A DNA stretch of 45,135 nucleotides from an uncultured Acetatifactor sp. (lineage in GTDB: Bacteria; Bacillota; Clostridia; Lachnospirales; Lachnospiraceae). How positions within the stretch are numbered: position 1 is the first letter of the stretch; every line of letters starts with the position of its first letter. Both the position numbers and the translations under genes were made by a program. This document shows, in pieces, positions 1-8,433 of this stretch. The notes under the pieces are model-generated. The model had not been told where the DNA came from. It worked only from the letters and a program-made list of their open reading frames with translations, and did not search any database. The stretch covers positions 1 through 45,135 of the forward strand of contig CAJUQT010000034.1 of the NCBI GenBank assembly GCA_910588225.1, read 5' to 3'.

Positions 1-105
1 GGGCTGGGGCTTGCCATTGTAAAGCGCATCGTGGAGCTCCACGGGGGCCAGGTGGACGCATCGCTGCAGGGACAGGAGCTGTCCGTCCATCTGTTTCTGA
101 AATAA
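1..105 (+). CDS. Sensor histidine kinase, C-terminal end (partial)
   Basis: Only the last 34 codons are in the window; the gene enters from the left edge and stops with TAA at 103-105. The visible start GLGLAIVKRIVELHGG is the G2 box of a HATPase_c domain, where the glycines line the ATP lid and the following helix closes the nucleotide site. This is typical of membrane sensor kinases in two-component systems that phosphorylate a response regulator. The sensor part and partner lie outside the window, so the signal cannot be named. The tail after the G2 box is short and ends in a beta strand, as is usual for the family. Confidence 0.85.
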   Translation, partial: GLGLAIVKRIVELHGGQVDASLQGQELSVHLFLK

Positions 106-186
106 AAAAGTGGCATTAGAAAGCAGGGAACCACGAAAAGCTTTGCAGTTTCAAGTAAATCAGGGCTATACAGGCAAAGGGGAGCC

Positions 187-211
187 GCCGTCACACACGG
201 GTAGTGACGGC
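187..211. other. Intergenic hairpin
   Basis: GCCGTCAC (187-194) and GTGACGGC (204-211) form a perfect 8-bp stem with a 9-base loop between the kinase end and the converging gene that ends at 301. No T-run follows on either strand, so it is at best a weak terminator. The rest of 106-300 shows no convincing gene. Confidence 0.3.
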
Positions 212-300
212 AGCGTCGGCCTTATGCTGATCTGCGCCAGGCTTCGCCATGTGGACGGCAGCCAGTGGGGCAATAAGAAGCTGTCAGCACCTGCAAGTAC

Positions 301-2499
301 CTAACTTTCAAGGTTCTCAAGCGCGTTCACTGTCATAAGGCTTGTTTCCACATTCAGCTTCCGCAGCTTATGCGCCATTTCTTTGGACTCATCCGACCTA
401 TTGCGAACCTGTGCAGCCACCTCAGATGTATGGGATGCCGTTTCTTCAAAGAAATGGCTGGTTGTCCGGAGGTGTTCATTGATTTGCTGCAATTCGCCGA
501 TCACCTCGCCGTTGTACTTAAGAACCGTATGACACTGTACTTGAATATTGTGAATATTCTGTATAATCTCATTGAACAGCCGGCTGGCGTCAATCACCTG
601 CTGCAGTCCGGTTTCTACCCGCTTGAAACTGACTTCAGATCGCTCAATCATATCAGATGTATCCGCTTTCATCCCCTGTAACAAACCCGCAACTTCAGAA
701 ACGGTCCTCGCTGCTACTTCCGACAAATCTTTTATATTGGCGGCCGCCACGGAAAAATCTTTGCCGTGGACACCGGCGCGCGTCGCCTCAATGGAGGTAT
801 TGCATGAAAGAGTAGCCGTTTGCATGGATATGTCCTCAATGCTTTTTAACATTCCCTCCATCTGTTCACAGCGCAGATGGAGCTGGCTGGCCAGTTCATT
901 GTTTTTTTGTGTGGAAAGACAAGTTTCCTTCATCTCCTGCATCGTTTGCTGCAGGTTCTGTGCGCCTGTCATGGATAGCGTGTTTGTTTTTTCCATATTC
1001 TGCAAGACGGTTTTTATACTGGTATCTGTGCTGTACGCCGAGGTATCAATGGTCCGTATACATTCGTCACAGGTATGCATCAATTGCATCTGCTGCTGCA
1101 TTTGAGCAGAGAGCACATTCAAATCTCTGACGACGCTTTCCAGGACGATTGAAAAATCCGTAATCTCCCCATTGATTTCACCCGTAGAGCTATGGACTTT
1201 CTCAACCACTGTATTCAGTGTATTTTTTAACAGAGCCGTATTGTTGTCCTTCAGGGATTCCTTTTGCACTGCCCGTCTGTCCATCAAACGAATAAACGGC
1301 AGATAAATCAGGATGCCTGCAGTAATATTGATCATCTGGAGGATGCTGCCCGACAGGTGCCCGCCGGTTGCCAAATATCCGCTGATCAAAGGCGGCATTG
1401 CCCAATGCACTTCCGTTACAACCCGGGCAGACAGACCCAGAGACATGGCACTCCACGAAATGAGCGTTATCGTGAGCGGCGTGAGCAGAAAAGGGATCAG
1501 CAGAATAGGGTTTAAGATTATGGGAAAGCCGAACAACACAATTTCATTCATGTTGAAGAGTGCGAATACACCGCCCATTTTGGCGATGCTGCGCATATAC
1601 CGGCTTCTGGCAATAATGAACACCGCGATAATAATGCACAGCGATGTACCCGCTCCTCCCATAAATACAAAAGTATCCAGAAAGCCCTTGCTGATAATGG
1701 CAAGATGCTCGTCAAAGGCATTGCGATTCATAGCATACAGGTCGGTATTACGAATGAGATTCTCACCGAAAGCGCTGACCATGATGCTGTCCATCACATT
1801 TCCGCCATGAATACCGAAGAACCAGAAGATATGGATGCCGAATACCAGAAACAGGGTACCGGCAAGTCCGCCTCCATCGGCCGCTGAAAAAAGAAACGAC
1901 AGGGCAGTATAAATCCACTTGTCAACCCCTTTGCCGGAGGTCATCAATATGATGCCGTTTGTGAGGGCAATGCAGAAAACGGACAGCATGACGGGGAGAA
2001 GCGCTGCAAACATTTGCCGCACCTCCTCCGCCGTATCCTCAGAAATATTGATTTTAAGATTGGAAAATGCATGGTACAGTTCGGTGGCCAGAATCGCGAT
2101 TAAAATAGCTCCGAAAAGCCCGCTGGATCCCAACTGGCCCAGCGAGATGCCGCCGTCCGAGGTTGTGACGCAAATGGTCAGATAGGCGGATACACTTGTG
2201 AGGGCCGAGAGAGTACCGTTAAGTTTATAGGCATTACCGAGATAATAGCCCAAAGTCCATGCAATCAAAATTGCCATAACGGCTGTGCTGCCCAGCCAGA
2301 TTGCGCTATTTATAGTCCGAATCACCTGTCCAACCGGGGTGGACAGACCCATCTGCACTATATTAATGGGGATATTATTGACCAGCGACGCTATCGAGCC
2401 CAGGATGATTACTGGGAGCGTGATGGTAAAAGCCTTTTTAATAGAGATAATATAACGGTTTTGGAAGAGTCTGTTGGCCGTCTGCAAGATGCTTTCCAT
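301..2499 (-). CDS. PTS EIIC permease fused to a methyl-accepting chemotaxis signalling domain
   Basis: The protein has 732 residues. Residues 1-410 are a polytopic permease of the cellobiose/lactose-type PTS EIIC family: FGIHIFWFFGIHGGNV (about 220-235) carries the conserved histidine, and MNEIVLFGFPIILNP (about 317-331) matches the EIIC NEP(I/V)xFG motif with Pro replaced by Ile. Residues 420-732 have no membrane segment and are helical. IEDISMQTATLSCNTSIEAT (554-573), followed by RAGVHGKDFSVAA, matches the hairpin tip of chemoreceptors that bind CheA and CheW. The tip is divergent: the Tsr positions F373, I377, L380 and E391 read M, T, C and V, while E385 and R388 are kept. No HAMP domain is visible. 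The start at 2499 is chosen because AGGAGG lies 9 bases upstream; an ATG at 2532 in the same frame has no such site. No EIIA or EIIB gene is adjacent. A sugar-transport-coupled receptor is an inference. Confidence 0.88.
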   Translation of the reverse strand: MESILQTANRLFQNRYIISIKKAFTITLPVIILGSIASLVNNIPINIVQMGLSTPVGQVIRTINSAIWLGSTAVMAILIAWTLGYYLGNAYKLNGTLSALTSVSAYLTICVTTSDGGISLGQLGSSGLFGAILIAILATELYHAFSNLKINISEDTAEEVRQMFAALLPVMLSVFCIALTNGIILMTSGKGVDKWIYTALSFLFSAADGGGLAGTLFLVFGIHIFWFFGIHGGNVMDSIMVSAFGENLIRNTDLYAMNRNAFDEHLAIISKGFLDTFVFMGGAGTSLCIIIAVFIIARSRYMRSIAKMGGVFALFNMNEIVLFGFPIILNPILLIPFLLTPLTITLISWSAMSLGLSARVVTEVHWAMPPLISGYLATGGHLSGSILQMINITAGILIYLPFIRLMDRRAVQKESLKDNNTALLKNTLNTVVEKVHSSTGEINGEITDFSIVLESVVRDLNVLSAQMQQQMQLMHTCDECIRTIDTSAYSTDTSIKTVLQNMEKTNTLSMTGAQNLQQTMQEMKETCLSTQKNNELASQLHLRCEQMEGMLKSIEDISMQTATLSCNTSIEATRAGVHGKDFSVAAANIKDLSEVAARTVSEVAGLLQGMKADTSDMIERSEVSFKRVETGLQQVIDASRLFNEIIQNIHNIQVQCHTVLKYNGEVIGELQQINEHLRTTSHFFEETASHTSEVAAQVRNRSDESKEMAHKLRKLNVETSLMTVNALENLES

Positions 2500-2529
2500 G
2501 ATACTTCCCTCCTGATAGAATTTCATATG

Positions 2530-2824
2530 CAAATTTTAATACCAATTGTACCAAACCACTTACATGGCAGCTATTACGACAATGGACGTTAGTCGGCATT
2601 CCTCTATCTCCGAGCTTATAAGATACTTCTCTAATAACCTCCGGATTATTTAACATATACAATATTTCTATTTCGTTTTTAAAGGATTTTATGTTTTCCC
2701 TTTTTTCTCTTATTAAAAATTCTTCAATACAGGAGTCTAAGTCAGAATAATTCATAAAACAATTAAAACAATTTGCTTGTAAAACAGTCAATAAAATAAC
2801 GAAAATGAAAGCATATAATCCCAA
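2530..2824 (-). pseudogene. AT-rich open frame of unknown origin
   Basis: Minus-strand codons from 2824 stay open into the EIIC gene. The middle part looks protein-like (IKSFKNEIEILYMLNNPEVI and then REVSYKLGDRG), but the frame has no good ribosome binding site, begins with an odd hydrophobic stretch and runs into the promoter and start of the next gene. The segment is clearly richer in A+T than its neighbours. It may be a fragment of a foreign gene or chance. I do not recognise a family. Confidence 0.2.
2545..2553 (-). promoter_or_regulatory. Possible extended -10 promoter for the EIIC-chemoreceptor gene
   Basis: On the minus strand TGGTACAAT reads as TGn plus a -10 hexamer (TACAAT), about 45 bases upstream of the start at 2499. 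No good -35 is visible, so it would rely on the extended -10. Weak evidence. Confidence 0.3.
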
Positions 2825-2858
2825 CTTATTGTTATGTTTAGTTTAGCATATTTATAGG

Positions 2859-2915
2859 GCAGCTCCGGCTTCCTGCCCCGAGAGATGCGACAAAAGGCCA
2901 TGCCGCCGGAGCTGC
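2859..2915 (-). terminator. Hairpin directly behind the C-S lyase gene
   Basis: GCAGCTCCGGC (2859-2869) and GCCGGAGCTGC (2905-2915) form a perfect 11-bp inverted repeat, starting 4 bases after the stop of the gene at 2920. The 35-base loop and the lack of a U-run make it atypical for an intrinsic terminator, though its position fits. Confidence 0.4.
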
Positions 2916-2919
2916 TTTC

Positions 2920-4125
2920 TCAGGCATTGAAAACGTACTTATCTAACCGGTCAAAGGCCTCCTGTACACGGGAAAGCGGCAGGGCCAGGTTCATGCGGAT
3001 ATGGCAGGGGCCGTGGAACATCCTTCCGTCCTGCCAGGCTACTCCAACGTCCCAGCCGGCCTGTTCCAGTTCATCAATGGTTCTGCCATGGGCCCCGCAC
3101 CATTCCGTGCAGTCCAGGAACAGCATGTAAGTACCCTGAGGCCTGGAGACTTTGACACCCTGGAAATGTTCCGCAATATAATCACAGGCGAAGTCCACAT
3201 TGCCGGTGATGACCTGGCGAAGCTCGTCCACCCACTGATAGCCCTCCGGCCGATAGGCGCCGATAAGGGCGTACATGGAGAGGAGATTCATGCTGTTGTA
3301 ATGAGCCAGGGAAGATGCTTTGTTCACCCGATCTCTAAGCGTCTTGTTATAAATAATATGATAACTGCCCACCAGACCGGCCAGGTTAAATGTCTTTGAG
3401 GGAGCATAGAGCGCCACGGTGCGGCTGCGGGCGTCCTCGCTGACACTCTGTGTGGGAATGTGGGTGTGACCGGACAGGATAATATCCGACCAGATCTCAT
3501 CGGAGACCACCATCACATCATGCTTCCTGCACAATTCCATGAACTGTGCCACTTCCCATTCTTCCCAGACACGACCACAGGGATTGTGGGGAGAACAGAA
3601 CACAGCGGCATGAATCTTATTCTCTGTGATTTTCTTTTCCATATCGACAAAATCCATGCGGTAAGTGCCATTTTCATCCGGAACCAGGGGACTGTGAACG
3701 ATGTGATACCCGTTATTGCCCAGACAGCCGGTAAAACCGATATAGGTGGGGGAATGGAGGAGAACATTGTCTCCCTGGGAACAGAACACGTTCAGAGCGC
3801 TGATTGCGCCGCCCAGTACGCCGTTTTCATAGCCGATGCATTCCCTGGTCAGACCGGTGACGCCGTTCCTTTTTTCATGCCACTGGATGATGGAGTCAAA
3901 ATATTCCTCCCGGGGAGAAAAATAGCCATAATGGGGCTCTTTTATACGAGCCATAATGGCCTCCAGTATTGTAGGGACGGTGGGGAAGTTCATATCGGCT
4001 ACCCACATGGGGATTGCGTCGAAGCCTTCTTTCGGACTGCCGGGAGCGCCTCCGGAGCCCAAGCCGTCCACAGCGATGGCATCCATGCCGCAGCGATTCA
4101 TAACAGTCGTAAAATCATACTTCAT
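2920..4125 (-). CDS. PatB/MalY-type aminotransferase, probable cystathionine beta-lyase
   Basis: The protein has 401 residues and is a fold-type I PLP enzyme of the MalY/PatB class, which cleaves C-S bonds in cystathionine or cysteine to pyruvate, ammonia and a thiol. Visible marks are MWVADMNFPTVP near residues 40-52, SPHNPCGRVW (178-187), SDEIWSDI (208-215) and SKTFNLAG with the PLP lysine at 244. The start MKYDF at 4125 is favoured because AAAGGA lies about 10 bases upstream; an in-frame ATG at 4161 has no such site. The gene stands alone between two decayed regions, so its role (methionine/cysteine metabolism or regulation as in MalY) is not shown by context. metA at 43.2 kb is a possible metabolic partner. 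Confidence 0.85.
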   Translation of the reverse strand: MKYDFTTVMNRCGMDAIAVDGLGSGGAPGSPKEGFDAIPMWVADMNFPTVPTILEAIMARIKEPHYGYFSPREEYFDSIIQWHEKRNGVTGLTRECIGYENGVLGGAISALNVFCSQGDNVLLHSPTYIGFTGCLGNNGYHIVHSPLVPDENGTYRMDFVDMEKKITENKIHAAVFCSPHNPCGRVWEEWEVAQFMELCRKHDVMVVSDEIWSDIILSGHTHIPTQSVSEDARSRTVALYAPSKTFNLAGLVGSYHIIYNKTLRDRVNKASSLAHYNSMNLLSMYALIGAYRPEGYQWVDELRQVITGNVDFACDYIAEHFQGVKVSRPQGTYMLFLDCTEWCGAHGRTIDELEQAGWDVGVAWQDGRMFHGPCHIRMNLALPLSRVQEAFDRLDKYVFNA

Positions 4126-4218
4126 CTCTGGTATATCCTTTCTCTTTACTATGATAGTCATTAGAATAAGATAATTATATCATGAAAGCATTTCGGATGG
4201 CTATACTTTGCGGAGAAA

Positions 4219-4548
4219 TTATGAAGGGGTGCTCCAGCGTTCCGAGAGCCTGCAAAATTTCAATCTGCCGTTCCATAATTCTGCAAAAAGTTCTCTGGCA
4301 GCATGGTAGATTTCCAGAGTCACATCGGTGGGAGCATCCAGTACTTTCTGATGAGAAAAGCAGGAAAAATCTGTATATCGGATGGTGACGGAGACTACCT
4401 GAATTTTCGCATTGTCTGACCGCAGGCGTTTCCACAGTGTCTCGGAAAGTGCCGGCAACACCCGGGCTGCGGTTTCCGCGTCTGCTATGTCAAAAGGTGT
4501 GGTGGTGCTGTCTCCGTATCTTTTATTTGGTGCAGGCTGTGTAAGCGC
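4219..4548 (-). pseudogene. Remnant of a Y-family DNA polymerase (DinB/UmuC type), C-terminal part
   Basis: Reading the minus strand from just after a TAA at 4549-4551 gives 110 open codons. They include NKRYGDSTTTPFD, then LSETLWKRLRSDNAKIQVVS, VTIRYTDFSCFSHQ and LEIYHAARELFAELWNGR. These match the little-finger (C-terminal DNA-binding) domain of clostridial Y-family polymerases, where the typical text is NKS-GNSTT-PFD, VTIRY-DF and RAA-LF-ELW. The palm domain with the catalytic acidic residues is absent, an in-frame stop precedes the fragment and the end looks frameshifted. It is therefore a dead C-terminal piece between patB and the MATE gene. The family match is from memory of the motif, not from a search. 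Confidence 0.6.
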
Positions 4549-4592
4549 TTAATGATTAAAAACAGGAAAAAGAAAATACTGCAAATAATCCA

Positions 4593-5951
4593 TCATTCCC
4601 CCTGCCGTGTCAGATCCCTTACCCATTTGTATTTGCGGAACCGTATCATAACCCATGGAATCTTGCCCACTTCGTCCAGGCAGGTGCAGGAATAGACCAC
4701 GAGAGGCGACCAGTGGAAGACAAAGGCCCCTGCCAGCGCCAGCGGAATGGCAATCATCCACATGCAGACGATCAGACTGTACATATCAAATATTGTATCT
4801 CCTCCGCCGTTCAGCACGCCGTTGATAGTGACCGTATTGACACAGCGCCCGATCATGTAAAAAGCCATAATCACCATCATGCCTGTGAGATATTCCTGTG
4901 CTGTATCTGTCAGAAGCACCATTCTCACCACCAGAGGCGTCACGGCCAGAACCAGGGCGGTGGACAGAAATCCGATTCCATAGGACAAATTTTTAAGCCT
5001 GATTCCGTATACTTTTCCGGCCTCCAAATTTCCGGATCCGAGGGCGTTGCCCACAATGATTCCTGCGGCGCTGCCGATGCCGTTGCAGAAGCAGCAGATC
5101 AGATCGCGGACCACGGCCGCCACGGAATTGGCGGCGGCAGCGTCGGCGCTCATATGCCCCATAATCGCAGTGTAGGATGTGAAGCCGATGCCCCAGCACA
5201 GAGAACCGCCCATCAGCGGCAGACACTGCTTTGCAAAATCTCTTCCAAGTTCCCTGTTCTTCTGAAAGAATCTGTCTAATCCCGGATGTACATAGGTATC
5301 CCTTGATGAGACGAACAGACAAAGCGCCAGCTCGATAATGCGGGAGACGGTGGTTGCAAGAGCAGCTCCTCTGGCCTGCAGTGCCGGCATTCCCAACAGG
5401 CCGAATATGAATACAGCGTTCAGACAGACATTGATGAGAACGGCGCCGGAGCTGATGAAGGCTCCCGGCTTCACATGGTCTGTTACTTTCATCATGGTGA
5501 GATAGCATTGGGATATGCCGGTAAGCAGGTAAGACCAGCCTGCGATACGAAGATAGGCTGCACCAATGAGAATCAGTGCCTCATCGTGAGTAAAAATCCG
5601 CATCAGAAATTCCGGCATGATTTCACATGCCCCGCAGAACAGGACAGAAATGAGGCCGCAGAGACGGAGCATAATGTTGAAAATGGTCTCCAGTGTACGA
5701 CGGTCTCCCCTGCCCCAGTACTGCGCTCCCAGGATAGCTCCGGCTCCTGTGGCAGCGGCCAGGAACATATTCTGAACGAACTGGATCTGAGTTGCCAGGG
5801 AAACGGCAGTCATTTCATCCTGAGCCACTCTTCCCAGCATCAGCGCGTCTCCGGCGGCAACCAGGGCAAGCATCAGGCTCTGAAGCGCGATGGGCAGGGC
5901 AAGCCGGAGCAGGTTTCGGTAGAATGTTTTCTTATCCTCTATAAATGCCAT
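4593..5951 (-). CDS. MATE family efflux transporter
   Basis: The protein has 452 residues and about 12 hydrophobic helices, the normal size for the multidrug and toxin extrusion family (NorM/DinF type), which exports drugs or metabolites in exchange for Na+ or H+. The two halves show the internal repeat of the family: LRLALPIALQSLMLALVAAG near the N-terminus and FAKQCLPLMGGSLCWGIGFT near residue 240. Other landmarks are GAGAILGAQYWGRGD, ending near residue 83, and GIIVGNALGSGN near 310. AGAGGA lies 8 bases before the ATG at 5951. The gene diverges from the acyltransferase at 6108 and is followed by the polymerase remnant. The substrate cannot be told from sequence. Confidence 0.9.
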   Translation of the reverse strand: MAFIEDKKTFYRNLLRLALPIALQSLMLALVAAGDALMLGRVAQDEMTAVSLATQIQFVQNMFLAAATGAGAILGAQYWGRGDRRTLETIFNIMLRLCGLISVLFCGACEIMPEFLMRIFTHDEALILIGAAYLRIAGWSYLLTGISQCYLTMMKVTDHVKPGAFISSGAVLINVCLNAVFIFGLLGMPALQARGAALATTVSRIIELALCLFVSSRDTYVHPGLDRFFQKNRELGRDFAKQCLPLMGGSLCWGIGFTSYTAIMGHMSADAAAANSVAAVVRDLICCFCNGIGSAAGIIVGNALGSGNLEAGKVYGIRLKNLSYGIGFLSTALVLAVTPLVVRMVLLTDTAQEYLTGMMVIMAFYMIGRCVNTVTINGVLNGGGDTIFDMYSLIVCMWMIAIPLALAGAFVFHWSPLVVYSCTCLDEVGKIPWVMIRFRKYKWVRDLTRQGE

Positions 5952-5985
5952 GAGAGTATCCTCTTATCTGTCTGTATTGATTCAA

Positions 5986-6100
5986 GCCTGTCTAACAAAA
6001 GCTCTGACAGGCCGCGAACTGCTCCATCATATCACAGAAAAGAATCTGCCACAAGGGGTTCCGGTATTGGAAAAAATAAATCTGTCACTTGACAGTGACA
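5986..6100. promoter_or_regulatory. Divergent intergenic region with two small inverted repeats
   Basis: GCCTGTC (5986-5992) pairs with GACAGGC (6006-6012) in the leader of the MATE gene. TGTCACT (6083-6089) faces GTGACA (6095-6100), with a TTGACA inside it at 6089-6094. The second could be an operator overlapping a -35, but the -10 at the right spacing is poor. Both lie between two divergent genes and could control either. Confidence 0.25.
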
Positions 6101-6107
6101 CAAAGAT

Positions 6108-7061
6108 ATGGTAGGGTTCGACGATAAGAAGAGTTTTGAGATGAGAACAGTAATTTTGAAAGTTCTCCGACATGTTATGCCGGGGGAATTTCCGAAAACG
6201 GAGGAAGAAATGCAGACCGATTATCGTGAATATATGAATCGGCTTCAGTTTCCGCCGGAGGCGGCAAGAGTGCTTTTACCGCTGGCGGACCACAGGATGG
6301 AAGAGCTGGGAAGACAATACCTGAGCGGCAGGCTGACTTGGAAGGAGGCACTGGAAGCTGCCGGGCCTGATTTCGGCAGACAGATGATGCTGATTTTCGT
6401 CTGTTTCCCAGGGGTCATACGCCGATATGAAGAAGAAGGAATTCCGGAAGAAGTATTCTGGAATTCCATGATGGATCTTCGCTGCAGACTGGAAGAATGT
6501 CAGCGTATCCAAGGAGAATGGGGGACTTCTGATGCAGCGTGGTATGCCGGGTTTCTGGAACTGAAACGCTTCGGTCTGGGACGGCTGCAGTTCGAGAAAA
6601 CTTTCTTTATCCTGGATCAACCCTGGCAGTGCAGCGGTCTGACGATACATCCCCGGGACCCTGTGGTCGCCATACACATACCCTCCGCCGGGCCGCTTAC
6701 GGAGGACTTATGCCTGGATGCCTACCGCCGTGCCTATGATTTTTTCCCTGAACAGCGTATTGGAGATCACCTGGTGCTTGTGTGCAACTCCTGGCTGCTG
6801 GACCCGGAGTATCGGACATTTCTGCCTCCGGACTCTAATATTCTGCGGTTCCAGCAGGATTTTGAAATCCTTTCCCTGGAGAAAAGAGATGCTTTTAAAG
6901 ACGCCTGGCGCGTGTTCGGCACAGAAGCGGAACGGCCTTTGGAAGAGCTGCCCCGGAAGACTTCTGTGCAGCGGGGTTTTGCAGATTTCCTGACCTCCGG
7001 GGGGAAGACGGGAAAAGGGTACGGTGCCTTTCTCTGGGGCAGAGACGGACGGATTGTCTGA
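6108..7061 (+). CDS. Acyltransferase-like protein (NAT_N / GNAT_C type)
   Basis: This 317-residue soluble protein resembles the clostridial acyltransferase-domain proteins built from an alpha-helical N-terminal part (DUF5596/NAT_N) and a GNAT-like C-terminal domain. Supporting stretches are GLTIHPRDPVVAIHIPSAGP, followed by a helix with AYRRAYDFFPEQ, and LVLVCNSWLLDPEYRTFLPP with SNILRFQQDFEIL. The last of these is characteristic of the family, whose substrate is unknown. The ATG at 6108 has no clear ribosome binding site; an in-frame ATG at 6141 behind AAGAG is an alternative. The metallo-hydrolase at 7130 follows after 68 bases and probably shares the transcript. Confidence 0.7.
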   Translation: MVGFDDKKSFEMRTVILKVLRHVMPGEFPKTEEEMQTDYREYMNRLQFPPEAARVLLPLADHRMEELGRQYLSGRLTWKEALEAAGPDFGRQMMLIFVCFPGVIRRYEEEGIPEEVFWNSMMDLRCRLEECQRIQGEWGTSDAAWYAGFLELKRFGLGRLQFEKTFFILDQPWQCSGLTIHPRDPVVAIHIPSAGPLTEDLCLDAYRRAYDFFPEQRIGDHLVLVCNSWLLDPEYRTFLPPDSNILRFQQDFEILSLEKRDAFKDAWRVFGTEAERPLEELPRKTSVQRGFADFLTSGGKTGKGYGAFLWGRDGRIV

Positions 7062-7129
7062 AGCAATGGCAGAGTATTTTCAGTTTTGAAGAGTATTGGT
7101 AAAATTCAAGAACAGGGAGGTATCATAGG

Positions 7130-8425
7130 ATGGAATGGAAAAAAGAATGGGCGTACGACGGCGGCATATCTGCCGGAGCACTGTACAACACAGGGGCCAT
7201 GCTGGCGGATGACAGTCACGGAGATACAGAGGAGGACAGCCCTATGCTGCTGGTGGCGGATACCGACAGAGAAGAGTATGAAGCTTATCTTGAGAAACTG
7301 GAGAGAATGGGATTCGAGAAGACCTTTGAGAATCACAACGGAGCAGTGGACAGCTGTCAGCTGAAAAAAGGCGATACACTTCTCTATGCGTACTATACCT
7401 GTGCGTCCGGAGAAGTCCGTATCATAGAGGACAGGGCTTCCTCTTCGCTGAAAGAATTCTCCTATGGCTGTGAAAGCACGGATTCGGCGGAAATCTATCA
7501 GTACGGACTTTATTATGACCCTCAGAATCATTATGGTCCCACTGCAACCAACTGCGGCATGTTTTATATTATCCGACTGGCAGACAATCGTCTGGTGATG
7601 ATAGACGGAGGAGAGTATCAGCAGTGTTCCGAGGAAGCCGTTAACGGGATGTACCGCTTCCTGCGCAGAATTACCGGGACCAAAGAGGGAGAGAAAATCC
7701 GGATTGCCGCCTGGTATTATACCCATGCCCACAGTGACCATATGGCGGCCTGTGTCCGGCTGCTGAGAACCTACCCGGAGGCTTTTTTGTTGGAGCGGGT
7801 AATGTTCAACTTCCTGCCCTATACCATGAAGCCCGGCGACAGGGATATTCTGGTGCTGAAAGAGACTTTGCGGGAGTATTGTCCGGACCTTCAGTGCCTG
7901 AAGCTCCATAATGGTCAGGTGATTACACTGGCCAATGTCCGCTTTGAGGTGCTGTATACCCACGAAGATGCGATAACGTCCAAATGTCCGGGCACATTTC
8001 CTTTTCAGGATTTTAACAGTACTTCTGTTCTGATGAAGATGACAACAGGCTCCGGCACTGTTATGTGGCTGGGCGATACCAACGGGGAGACGGAAGAGCT
8101 GGTGCTGAAAACGGTGCCCGCGGAATTGTGGAAATCGGATGTGGTGCAGATTGCCCATCATTGCTTTAATTTCCTCTCCGGATTATATCCTGCGATAAAC
8201 GCGGATTATGCCATGCTGCCCAACAGTCATTACGGAGGCCATGCGGGCGCCAACCATGACAAGCTGATGGATGTGGTGAACTGCCTGGCTTCTCCGGAGA
8301 ATCTGTGGTACGAGGACCAGACCACCGGCTTTCGCTTTCAGGGCGGGAAGTTTCAGGTGATTCTGGAAGAGGCCCGTGTGGGCGGGGCGCATGATGGAGT
8401 AGATTTGTACGGCAGGCGCAGCTGA
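7130..8425 (+). CDS. MBL-fold metallo-hydrolase
   Basis: The protein has 431 residues with a metallo-beta-lactamase fold in the central and C-terminal parts. YYTHAHSDHMAA contains the HxHxDH zinc motif (H199, H201, D203, H204). GDTNGE (315-320) supplies a bridging aspartate, and IAHHCFN (341-347) and NSHYGGH (365-371) supply further candidate ligands. Residues 1-130 form a separate domain that I do not recognise. No signal peptide is seen, so the protein is probably cytoplasmic. GGGAGG lies about 11 bases before the ATG. The gene follows the acyltransferase-like gene and ends 8 bases before the converging ABC exporter. The substrate is unknown. Confidence 0.8.
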   Translation: MEWKKEWAYDGGISAGALYNTGAMLADDSHGDTEEDSPMLLVADTDREEYEAYLEKLERMGFEKTFENHNGAVDSCQLKKGDTLLYAYYTCASGEVRIIEDRASSSLKEFSYGCESTDSAEIYQYGLYYDPQNHYGPTATNCGMFYIIRLADNRLVMIDGGEYQQCSEEAVNGMYRFLRRITGTKEGEKIRIAAWYYTHAHSDHMAACVRLLRTYPEAFLLERVMFNFLPYTMKPGDRDILVLKETLREYCPDLQCLKLHNGQVITLANVRFEVLYTHEDAITSKCPGTFPFQDFNSTSVLMKMTTGSGTVMWLGDTNGETEELVLKTVPAELWKSDVVQIAHHCFNFLSGLYPAINADYAMLPNSHYGGHAGANHDKLMDVVNCLASPENLWYEDQTTGFRFQGGKFQVILEEARVGGAHDGVDLYGRRS

Positions 8426-8433
8426 AATTATTT

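Noticed and set aside
110..304. 64-codon open frame after the kinase
   Set aside because: No ribosome binding site, crosses a hairpin and overlaps the end of the converging gene.
7106..8161. 351-codon minus-strand open frame opposite the metallo-hydrolase
   Set aside because: No ribosome binding site and no recognisable protein text; the plus-strand gene has clear zinc motifs.
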